A stretch of 11,193 nt of DNA from Zoogloeaceae bacterium (GTDB taxonomy: Bacteria; Pseudomonadota; Gammaproteobacteria; Burkholderiales; Rhodocyclaceae), in contig JAISSL010000203.1 of NCBI GenBank assembly GCA_031273145.1, positions 1 through 11,193 on the forward strand, read 5' to 3'. Of this stretch, positions 1 through 6,561 are shown piece after piece. The notes under the pieces were generated by a model, which saw nothing but the letters and a program-made list of their open reading frames with translations, did not search any database and had not been told where the DNA came from. The position numbers and the translations under genes were made by a program. Each line of letters opens with the position of its first letter. Positions within the stretch are counted from its first letter, which is position 1.

Positions 1-57
1 GTTCCAGCGCTGCGCGATGTTGTACGTGTCAATTACGCGCAGGGTTTTGCTTTTGAC
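1..57 (-). pseudogene. In-frame continuation of the solute-binding sensor gene beyond its TAA
   Basis: Immediately after the TAA at 60-58 the same reading frame stays open to the window edge, 19 codons reading VKSKTLRVIDTYNIAQRWN. This has the shape of the C-terminal helix of solute-binding domains of this type, where a phrase like 'LIDT..I...W' closes the fold just before a transmembrane or signalling region. Domain two of the upstream gene lacks exactly this piece, so the stop appears to interrupt a longer gene. Whether a kinase, GGDEF or other output domain follows lies outside the window. The reading is inference from family pattern; a sequencing error could also make a single-codon stop. 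Confidence 0.55.
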
Positions 58-1605
58 TTAACACAGCACGGTTTCCTGAAGGTGGAGGCCGAATGCGGAA
101 CCGTAGGAACGGTTGAACAGGATATTCACCTTGAAGCCCGGACGCTCAAGAAAATTCGTCACGTTGAGCAACTGGTTCTGGGTCATCATCAAAAAATCCA
201 CCTCTCCCCGTTCCAGGGCGTCGAAAGCCTCGAAATTGCTCGTGTATTCCACGGTATTCTTGTGTTCGGGAAACCAGGTGCGGAACATTTCGGCATAGCC
301 GGTGCCCGCAGGCAAACCCACCCTGGCGTAAAGAATCTCGTTCAACACGATGTTGGGATGGTCAATGCGGGAGAGGAGCGCGTACTTGTCGGTCTGATTG
401 GGGATGTCCGGCCACAGGAAACGCCCCAGCCGCTCTTCGGTCGGGATCAGTTCGGTGACGATGGCCACCTCGCCGCGTTCCAGCATGGCCAGAATGTCAG
501 GCCATTGAACCCGCTCCTCATAGGCGCGTTTGAAGGTAAGTCCGGTAAGCAGCTCAATTTCTTTCAGCACGTCAATGGCGATTCCCTGCCACACTTCTTC
601 CTGCTCGTTGTAGAAGCTAGCCGGGTAGTTATCGTATTCGACCGCGAGAAGAATCGGTATATTCGCCGCGACATGCTCGCGGATGTACGCCTTTTCTTCG
701 GCATTGAGTTGCGAGAACAGCTTGTGACGACGATAGGCGGCATACCCCTGGTTGTATAACAGGGTCAGATGGTAGGTGCTGCCGTGGAGCAGCGCCTTTT
801 GCACGACGGAGATGATGGGCGCCAGCTCAGGGTTTTGCGTGGTCAGGGAAACCGGGCTGTACACGAGCGGATAAAAATCCTCAATCACCATGTCGCCATA
901 CGCTTCAAACGCGGCTTCCGCCGGGCTTTCATCAAAAAAGGCATCAACCCGGTCGTCTTGCAGCAGGCGATACACGTCCACATAGTTGCCCACAAAGACT
1001 TCTTTAGAATCCTGGCGCAAAAACGGCCACACCAGATCGCGCGTGGTCGTGCCTTCCAGAAACGCATAGCGCAGGGGGCGCAGCTTTTCGATTCTGGAGA
1101 GCGCCTCGTCGCCCTTGACGCTCATCCGCTTGATGGTGCGCTCGGCAATGGGGTCGGTCATGAAATAGTTGAGGCGGCGTTCCTCCGTAGCGGTCATCTC
1201 GCCGGTGAAGTCGACGGCATGGGATTGCAACCCGGCAACCAGGTCGTCCCATTCATACACAGCCGGCTTGAAGGACACCCCGAACAGGGTCGTCAGCCAG
1301 TCGCACAGCAAAACGGAATAGCCGCCCGCGCTGCCATCCTCTTCGCTGAAAAACTCCGTGCTCGGATTCATGCCGAAAACGAATGAGCGCTTTTCCGCCT
1401 GGAAGCGTTTGATGGCGGCAATTTCCTCGGCAGTCACGCCGGGAATGTCGTGAAATGAGGTATAGACCGGGTGTTCCTGAATGGCGTTCGACGGCGCTTG
1501 CGGCGCGCAGCCGAAAACGAAGAGGAAAAGGATGCCGAAAAACAGACAAAGCGTTTTCGTGTTCATGTGCCTTCCGCCTGAAAAATGAGCAACAACAAGC
1601 GTCAT
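58..1605 (-). CDS. Tandem periplasmic solute-binding-domain lipoprotein (sensor-type), probably truncated by an in-frame stop
   Basis: Predicted 515-residue exported protein with two family-3-like solute-binding domains in tandem (about residues 60-295 and 300-515), as found in the sensory parts of kinases and GGDEF proteins. A lipoprotein signal is visible: hydrophobic stretch 19-31, then VFGC with Cys33 as the lipidation site. Domain one carries the GGYS...LCDWL...LFG and DFTGEMTATEERR signatures; domain two repeats the pattern (GIAIDVLKEIE, TELIPTEERLG). Two starts are possible. ATG 1605 overlaps the kinase stop as ATGA and has GGAGG six bases upstream. ATG 1566 (residue 14) has GGAAGG close by and gives a more typical short signal peptide. 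The TAA at 60-58 falls before the expected last helix of domain two, and the frame continues open beyond it. A point-mutated pseudogene or a truncated but still secreted binding lipoprotein are both possible. The ligand cannot be read from sequence. Confidence 0.8.
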   Translation of the reverse strand: MTLVVAHFSGGRHMNTKTLCLFFGILFLFVFGCAPQAPSNAIQEHPVYTSFHDIPGVTAEEIAAIKRFQAEKRSFVFGMNPSTEFFSEEDGSAGGYSVLLCDWLTTLFGVSFKPAVYEWDDLVAGLQSHAVDFTGEMTATEERRLNYFMTDPIAERTIKRMSVKGDEALSRIEKLRPLRYAFLEGTTTRDLVWPFLRQDSKEVFVGNYVDVYRLLQDDRVDAFFDESPAEAAFEAYGDMVIEDFYPLVYSPVSLTTQNPELAPIISVVQKALLHGSTYHLTLLYNQGYAAYRRHKLFSQLNAEEKAYIREHVAANIPILLAVEYDNYPASFYNEQEEVWQGIAIDVLKEIELLTGLTFKRAYEERVQWPDILAMLERGEVAIVTELIPTEERLGRFLWPDIPNQTDKYALLSRIDHPNIVLNEILYARVGLPAGTGYAEMFRTWFPEHKNTVEYTSNFEAFDALERGEVDFLMMTQNQLLNVTNFLERPGFKVNILFNRSYGSAFGLHLQETVLC

Positions 1606-4058
1606 AGCCCGCCTCCGATAAGCGCGTTTATGGCCTCAGCCGCCTTATTGAAATCCCCAAAGAAAACATGCTTGGCGATGTCTATCACCGCCCTGTACGT
1701 TTCGGGCGCGAGAGGAAGGGCTTGCAACTTCACCAGCGCGGCATCAATTTCGCTCATATCCTTTGTTTCCAGGGCGGCCTTCAACCGCATCGCGGCTTCA
1801 CGCGCCTGAGTGGTTGTAGCGTTTTCCGAGGCGCGTTCGCCGTTTGCCGCCGCCCCGCTCTTGTCCGCCGCCAATACCCTTTGCTGTTCCCTTTGCTGTT
1901 TTGCGGCAGGAATCCATTTTTGCAGCAGGGCATCCAGTTCGTTCGTCGCAATGGGTTTGGCGAGAAAATCATTGAAGCCGTTGGCCAGGAACATCTCCTT
2001 CATCCCGGAAACGGCGTTGGCGGTAAGCGCCACGATAGGCAGTTCCGTAAAACGCCCGCCCAGGGCGCGAATGGCCGCCGTAGCTTCCATGCCGTCCATT
2101 TCCGGCATCATGTGATCCATGAACACCAGATCGAATGGCCGCGCCTTGACCAGTTCCACGGCCTCCCGACCATTCAGGCAGGTGAGGACGCGCATCTTGT
2201 AGGATTCCAGCAAGCCTTCGGCGACCATCAGGTTGATCTGGAAATCGTCCACGACCAGCACTTCGGCATCCGGCGCGGTAAAGCTGGCGCTTTGCGTCTC
2301 AATGGGGTGTGCCGAGGTGGCGGCTATATCGCCCATCGGCTTCCAGTCATGCACGGTCTGCATCAGGGTCGCGGTAAAGGCAGAGCCTTTGCCGTACTGG
2401 CTCGCCGCCGTAATGTCGCCGCCCATGAGCTGACACAGGCTGCGGGTGATGGAAAGCCCCAGCCCCGTGCCTTCGATGGAACTGTTGCGCTTTTCATCAA
2501 TGCGGCTGAAGTCGCCGAACAGTTTGGGCATATCTTCCGGCTTGATGCCGATGCCGCTGTCCTCGATGGTCAGGGTCAGCCGTATCGTATGTTCCTCTGT
2601 CCGCGCCCCGGCAACGGAAAATTTGATAAAGCCTTTTTCCGTGTATTTGACGGCATTGCTCAAAAGATTGAGCAGAACCTGTTTGACGCGCCCAACATCG
2701 CCAACCAGGGCGTAGGGAAGATTCGGATCAACCGTTACAATCAGTTCAAGCTCTTTTTCCGCCACGCGAAGGCGCACCATGGTCAATGCGTCATTCAACA
2801 GGGAGGCGGTTTCATAGGGCGCGCAGGTGAGTTCCAGATGCCCGGACTCAATTTTGGAAAAATCGAGAATGTCGTTGATGATAGAGAGGAGAGACGCCCC
2901 GGCGCTGCGGATGTCCGAAATATATTTCAGTCCCTTGGGCGAACCGTAATCCCGTTGCGCCAGTTCGCTCATGCCGATCACCGCGTTCATGGGGGTGCGG
3001 ATTTCATGGCTCATCCGCGCCAGAAAAATGGATTTGGCCTTGGAGGCCAGGGTCGCCTGCTCATTTGCGAGGACGAGATCATGATTTTGCCGTTCTATGG
3101 CCTGATTCATTTTTGAAACATACGAATTGAATAGAACGACAATGAGTACGCTCATTACAAAAATGAACAGGAAAATCTGCGCGAACTTTGTGTCGACAAG
3201 ATCGAAAAACTTTATTGAACTGCTGCACACTATATACCACTGCAAAAGTGGAATCGAGCTGACGCAATACAGCACGTCATCATGCGTGAAAAACTGGATG
3301 TCGGAATTTTGCATGTCTTTCGTAACGGATACGATTTTCCCGCCAACCTCGCCAAGATGGTCGGGCAACCGCGCCTTGTCAAACACCAGACGCGCATTTT
3401 TACTGACGGTAATTTCCGAAAGTTCGTTGAACATGTATAACGAGATGGTATCGTCAATCACCATGATGGATTTAAGAAAATTATCAATGTTGATGGCGGT
3501 TCCCAGTATTCCAACCGGTTTTTTGGCGTCTGAAAAGACGGGCGCGTTGACCCAGAGATTCGTCTCGCTCAGGTCGGGATTGTAATTGATGTTGAAATTG
3601 TAGGTATCCGTCTCATACAAGGTCATGTTGTACCAGTAGTTTTCCTGAAGAGACGGGTCCAGAGTAAACGGTTCCCGGTTGTTTCTATGGAACTGTTTAT
3701 CAACGTCGCTGACCCAGAATATGGATTTGTCTTCAAAATTTCTCCGGTAGGATTCCAGTTCGGCCAAAGCGTTTTGCGCCAGTTTAGCGTCCGTCGGGTT
3801 CATGAAATGTTTTTGTACGACGGGTGAATCCGCCATTTTTTTGACCAGGGCTATTTCACTGTTTACCACGGTCGCCAGACGCAATCTCGCATTTTCAGAG
3901 GTGATGGCCAGTTTGTCCGCGACGGCGTTTTGCCCGAATTCGCGCGTGATGAAAACGAACGCGAACGACAGGAGCAGGGAAATGCACAGCAGAGTCAGGC
4001 AGGAGAATATCCTGAAGCGGATAATCGTCGACTTGCGATCGAATAGGGTATGGCTCAT
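1602..4058 (-). CDS. Membrane-bound hybrid sensor histidine kinase (Cache sensor - HisKA - HATPase - REC)
   Basis: 818-residue inner-membrane sensor kinase. Transmembrane segments at about 15-37 and 293-312 enclose a periplasmic region of about 255 residues that resembles a double Cache domain (YWYNMTLYE at 141-149, NLWVNAPVFSD at 167-177, GILGTAINIDNF at 183-194). HisKA contains MSHEIRTPMN with phospho-acceptor His351. The ATPase domain has the N box (LLNLLSNAVKYT, Asn468), G1 box DSGIG (500-504) and G2 box GTGLGL (530-535). The receiver domain (about 598-716) has Asp604/605, phospho-acceptor Asp648, Thr679 and Lys701, so kinase and receiver both look intact. The last 100 residues are Ala/Glu-rich with no recognisable HPt histidine motif, so a separate HPt protein may complete the relay. 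The start overlaps the regulator stop (ATGA at 4058-4055) behind only a weak AGGGG site, implying translational coupling. The stop overlaps the next gene's first ATG. No HAMP domain was seen. Confidence 0.93.
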   Translation of the reverse strand: MSHTLFDRKSTIIRFRIFSCLTLLCISLLLSFAFVFITREFGQNAVADKLAITSENARLRLATVVNSEIALVKKMADSPVVQKHFMNPTDAKLAQNALAELESYRRNFEDKSIFWVSDVDKQFHRNNREPFTLDPSLQENYWYNMTLYETDTYNFNINYNPDLSETNLWVNAPVFSDAKKPVGILGTAINIDNFLKSIMVIDDTISLYMFNELSEITVSKNARLVFDKARLPDHLGEVGGKIVSVTKDMQNSDIQFFTHDDVLYCVSSIPLLQWYIVCSSSIKFFDLVDTKFAQIFLFIFVMSVLIVVLFNSYVSKMNQAIERQNHDLVLANEQATLASKAKSIFLARMSHEIRTPMNAVIGMSELAQRDYGSPKGLKYISDIRSAGASLLSIINDILDFSKIESGHLELTCAPYETASLLNDALTMVRLRVAEKELELIVTVDPNLPYALVGDVGRVKQVLLNLLSNAVKYTEKGFIKFSVAGARTEEHTIRLTLTIEDSGIGIKPEDMPKLFGDFSRIDEKRNSSIEGTGLGLSITRSLCQLMGGDITAASQYGKGSAFTATLMQTVHDWKPMGDIAATSAHPIETQSASFTAPDAEVLVVDDFQINLMVAEGLLESYKMRVLTCLNGREAVELVKARPFDLVFMDHMMPEMDGMEATAAIRALGGRFTELPIVALTANAVSGMKEMFLANGFNDFLAKPIATNELDALLQKWIPAAKQQREQQRVLAADKSGAAANGERASENATTTQAREAAMRLKAALETKDMSEIDAALVKLQALPLAPETYRAVIDIAKHVFFGDFNKAAEAINALIGGGL

Positions 4059-5146
4059 TTCTCGATGCCCCTGAACATGTCCGTATTTTTCGCAAACAGG
4101 TCAACCAGCGCCGGATCGAAATGTTTTCCCCTGCCATCCAGAATGATACGCACGGCCTCATCATGGGTGAACGCCTTTTTGTACGGACGTTCGGCAGTCA
4201 GGGCGTCATACACGTCGGCAATGGCCATCAAGCGACCGAGAAACGGGATGTTTTCGCCGGAAAGTTTGTAAGGATACCCCGTGCCGTCCCATTTTTCGTG
4301 GTGGTATCCGGCGAAGATTTTTGCGTAATGCAAAAAGGCGCTGTCGTCCTCGCCGTCGTCCAGATTCTCGATAAAGTGGACGCCGAGAACCACATGCTGC
4401 TGCATGGCGGCGAATTCTTCATCCGTCAGTTTTCCCGGCTTCTTCAGGATGCTGTCGCTGATGGCGATCTTGCCGATGTCGTGCAGCTGGCAGGATTGAC
4501 ACAGCAGTTCGACATCCCAGCCTTCGATCTCATCTGCCCAAAGGCCGCTCTTGATGACGGCGTTGAGGAGAATCCCCAGATAGCGCCGCGTGTTTGCGAT
4601 GTGGTTGCCCGTTACGCCATCCCGGCCTTCGATCATTTCCGCCATGGCGGTCAGGAGCTTGTTCTGGAGCTTGAGGATGGTTTTCGTCTTCTCCACGACC
4701 ATGCCCTGGAGATTGTCGTTGTAATGCTGGAGTTCGTTCTTCTGCGCTTCCAGAACATGCTTCTGATCTTCCAGCAGCAGATGCAGTTCAATGCGTTTCA
4801 AGAGGAGCGGCGGGGAAAAGGGCTTGGCGACATAATCCACGGCGCCGAGTTCCAGTCCCTCCAGTTCGCTGATTCCGTCATTCATGGCGGTCAGGAAGAT
4901 GACCGGAATATCCCGCGTTTCCGGGCGTCCTTTCAGGATTTTGATTGCCTTAAACCCGTTCATCTCCGGCATATCCACATCCAGAAGGATCAGTTCCGGC
5001 TTGCTCCACTCCAGGGTTTCCAGCATGATGGCGGCAGAACCCGCAGTCAGCACCTTGTAGTTCTCCGACAAGGCCGCTTTTCCGGCCATCAGATTGGTGC
5101 CGCTGTCGTCCACCAGCATAACCAGCTTGGCGTCTTCGCTTCTCAT
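4055..5146 (-). CDS. Response regulator with REC and HD-GYP domains, predicted c-di-GMP phosphodiesterase
   Basis: 363-residue cytoplasmic regulator, RpfG-like in layout. The N-terminal receiver (about 7-125) has the acidic pair Asp13/Asp14, phospho-acceptor Asp56 in LLDVDMPEMNG, Thr86 and Lys108 in AKPF. A probable coiled-coil linker spans 125-165. The HD-GYP domain (about 165-360) has ERD-type EGRDGVTGNH (173-182), the metal-binding HD in LHDIGK (His222/Asp223), His251, HHE at 282-284 and the DGTGYP signature (287-292). Since the core metal and GYP residues are all present, it is probably an active enzyme hydrolysing c-di-GMP to pGpG or GMP. The start is supported by GAGGAG eight bases upstream. 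It is first in the operon and overlaps the hybrid kinase by four bases, which makes that kinase the likely phosphate donor. The natural signal and output are unknown. Confidence 0.95.
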   Translation of the reverse strand: MRSEDAKLVMLVDDSGTNLMAGKAALSENYKVLTAGSAAIMLETLEWSKPELILLDVDMPEMNGFKAIKILKGRPETRDIPVIFLTAMNDGISELEGLELGAVDYVAKPFSPPLLLKRIELHLLLEDQKHVLEAQKNELQHYNDNLQGMVVEKTKTILKLQNKLLTAMAEMIEGRDGVTGNHIANTRRYLGILLNAVIKSGLWADEIEGWDVELLCQSCQLHDIGKIAISDSILKKPGKLTDEEFAAMQQHVVLGVHFIENLDDGEDDSAFLHYAKIFAGYHHEKWDGTGYPYKLSGENIPFLGRLMAIADVYDALTAERPYKKAFTHDEAVRIILDGRGKHFDPALVDLFAKNTDMFRGIEK

Positions 5147-5164
5147 GTGCGTTTCTCCTCATAG

Positions 5165-5184
5165 CCCTGTGCCGAGGGACAGGG
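5165..5184 (-). promoter_or_regulatory. Small hairpin just upstream of the HD-GYP regulator's ribosome binding site
   Basis: CCCTGT (5165-5170) and ACAGGG (5179-5184) form a perfect 6-bp stem around an 8-base loop. In the minus-strand transcript it sits in the leader, ending a few bases before the GAGGAG ribosome binding site. It could influence translation of the regulator. It has no following T-run, so it is not a typical terminator. A stem this short can arise by chance. Confidence 0.3.
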
Positions 5185-5354
5185 ACAAAAACCGCAGGGG
5201 CAGGCGGCGCCGGCGGGAATTCGAGGCGAGCCGAAAGATTCAGCCGGGGAAAATGCCGTTCGACCGCGCAGGGATAACCTGTTGATTGCAAAGGGTTTTA
5301 TGGAGGACGTTGAAAAATTCCCCAAAATGCCGGATGAAAATCCCGCCCGAGCAA

Positions 5355-5385
5355 GTGTTATTGACTATAACACAGTTATATGTCA
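5355..5385. promoter_or_regulatory. Overlapping inverted repeats, operator-like
   Basis: Two perfect inverted repeats share an arm. GTGTTAT (5355-5361) pairs with ATAACAC (5367-5373) across TGACT; TATAAC (5366-5371) pairs with GTTATA (5375-5380) across ACA. An outer TGAC (5362-5365) and GTCA (5382-5385) extend the second palindrome with a one-base offset. The result is three alternating copies of a GTTAT-like half-site in about 26 bases, the arrangement expected of a binding site for a dimeric regulator that binds cooperatively. It lies between divergent genes and overlaps a possible minus-strand -10 box. No T-run follows, so a terminator is unlikely. The regulator is unknown. Confidence 0.5.
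5364..5372 (-). promoter_or_regulatory. Possible extended -10 promoter for the signalling operon
   Basis: Read on the minus strand this is TGT-TATAGT, an extended -10 (TGn) with five of six matches to TATAAT. Upstream on that strand is TTGTCT at a 15-base spacing, shorter than ideal, which an extended -10 can tolerate. Transcription would start near 5357 and leave a leader of about 210 bases before the regulator's ATG at 5146. It lies inside the inverted-repeat cluster, so a bound protein would block it. This is a motif match only. Confidence 0.3.
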
Positions 5386-5535
5386 GACAAAATAGTTGCG
5401 GGTCTTGCGTCCTCTGTGTTTTTAAAATCATTATCCAGGCGCGGCATGTGTTCGCAGTACAATTGCCGTCTGCATGACCGTTCTGAAGTGTCTTGCAAAC
5501 GGCGATTGAAAAACCATCTGAAAATTGGAGTACGA

Positions 5536-6561
5536 ATGATGAATGGACCTTTCATGCTGGACCTTGAAGGCGAGACCTTGAGCGATGTTGAGCGCGAACG
5601 CCTCAATCATCCGCTTGCGGGCGGGCTGATTCTCTTTTCCCGCAACTACCGCTCCATCCCTCAACTGACTGCCTTGATTGAGGAAGTTCGCGCCGCGCGT
5701 GACGCTTCCCTGCCGCCGCTGTTGATTGCGGTGGATCACGAGGGCGGGCGGGTACAGCGGTTCCGGGAAGGTTTTACCCGCCTGCCGTCCATGCGCTCTC
5801 TGGGGAGACGTTGGGAAGAAGATGCCGACGCGGCGCTTATGGAAGCAAAGCAAATCGGCTATCTGCTGGCGGCTGAACTGCGCGCGGTGGGCGTGGATTT
5901 TTCCTTTACGCCGGTGCTGGATTTGGATTATGGCATTTCAGCGATTGGCGACCGCGCCTTGCATCGTGACCCGGATACGGTAATTCTGCTGGCGAGCCGT
6001 TTGCTGGAAGGCTTGCGACAGGGCGGCATGGCTTCCTGCGGCAAGCATTTTCCGGGGCATGGGGCGGTCACGGCGGATTCCCATCTGGAAACGCCGGTGG
6101 ATGCGCGTGACCTCATCGCCCTGGCTGATGACCTTAAGCCCTATCAAGCCTTGCCGCTGGCGGCCATCATGCCTGCCCATGTGATTTTTCCGCAGGTGGA
6201 TACAAGTACCGCCTGTTTTTCGGACTTTTGGCATCGTTATCTGCGGGAAAAGTTGGGCTTTCAGGGGGCGGTATTCAGTGATGATTTGTCCATGCAGGGC
6301 GCAGGGTTTGCGGGCGATATGCTTGCCCGCGCCGAAGCCGCTTATGATGCGGGTTGCGACATGCTGCTGATCTGCAATCAGCCGTCCGAAGCGGAAAAGG
6401 TTTTGCGGGGCTGGCATCATGCGCCGGACGCAACGCGCAGCGCGCGCATCAGCCGCCTGTTGCCGTCCGATGTCGCGCCCGATTGGGCGACCCTGCAAAC
6501 CCTGCCCGCCTATCAGGAAGCCGTCGCGACCGCGCATCGCCTCTGCCTGATGGTGGAATGA
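5536..6561 (+). CDS. nagZ: Beta-N-acetylhexosaminidase NagZ (peptidoglycan recycling, GH3)
   Basis: 341-residue cytoplasmic glycoside hydrolase family 3 enzyme that removes N-acetylglucosamine from 1,6-anhydro-MurNAc peptides during cell-wall recycling; in many Gram-negatives its products feed AmpC beta-lactamase induction. Diagnostic motifs are VDHEGGRVQRF (66-76), the substrate-binding KHFPGHG (170-176), DSH with the catalytic-loop His183, and FSDDLSM (247-253), whose Asp-Asp pair contains the nucleophile. The length matches single-domain proteobacterial NagZ. The start is ATG 5536, or the adjacent ATG 5539, behind GGAG. The frame stays open upstream to an ATG at 5380, but that 52-residue extension has no family resemblance and no ribosome binding site. 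The stop overlaps the mfd start as ATGA (6558-6561), indicating co-translation. Confidence 0.96.
   Translation: MMNGPFMLDLEGETLSDVERERLNHPLAGGLILFSRNYRSIPQLTALIEEVRAARDASLPPLLIAVDHEGGRVQRFREGFTRLPSMRSLGRRWEEDADAALMEAKQIGYLLAAELRAVGVDFSFTPVLDLDYGISAIGDRALHRDPDTVILLASRLLEGLRQGGMASCGKHFPGHGAVTADSHLETPVDARDLIALADDLKPYQALPLAAIMPAHVIFPQVDTSTACFSDFWHRYLREKLGFQGAVFSDDLSMQGAGFAGDMLARAEAAYDAGCDMLLICNQPSEAEKVLRGWHHAPDATRSARISRLLPSDVAPDWATLQTLPAYQEAVATAHRLCLMVE

Larger units (their letters stand above)
5147..5535. other. Divergent intergenic region between the signalling operon and nagZ
   Basis: About 390 bases with no convincing gene. It must hold promoters for both transcription units. Contents: the ribosome binding site GAGGAG (5155-5160, minus) for the regulator, a hairpin at 5165-5184, a GC-rich stretch around 5195-5235, two copies of AAAATGCCG about 70 bases apart (near 5250 and 5325), the inverted-repeat cluster at 5355-5380, an AT-rich patch at 5355-5430, and the GGAG site at 5527-5530 for nagZ. 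A plus-strand TACAAT (5458-5463) resembles a -10 box for nagZ but has no good -35 partner. Nothing here matched a riboswitch I can recognise. Confidence 0.6.

Noticed and set aside
1668..3116. Long plus-strand open frame (482 codons) opposite the hybrid kinase
   Set aside because: The minus-strand kinase has complete, ordered domains here. The antisense frame has an atypical His/Arg/Gln-rich composition and no recognisable motif; it is a shadow of GC-rich codon use.
4121..5164. Plus-strand open frame (347 codons) opposite the HD-GYP regulator
   Set aside because: It mirrors the real gene, with a His/Gln/Phe-rich composition and no domains.
5361..5381. Plus-strand TTGACT followed by TATATG as a sigma-70 promoter for nagZ
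   Set aside because: The spacing is only about ten bases; no good -10 lies 16-18 bases after TTGACT.
5355..5385. Inverted repeats as an intrinsic terminator
   Set aside because: The region is AT-rich without a GC-rich stem or a following T-run, and it lies between divergent rather than convergent genes.
5380..5535. N-terminal extension of NagZ from ATG 5380
   Set aside because: The family length and the GGAG site support ATG 5536/5539; the extension has no conserved features and begins inside the inverted-repeat cluster.
6354..6557. Upstream extension of the mfd frame inside nagZ
   Set aside because: It overlaps conserved NagZ coding sequence; the ATGA start at 6558 gives the expected Mfd N-terminus.
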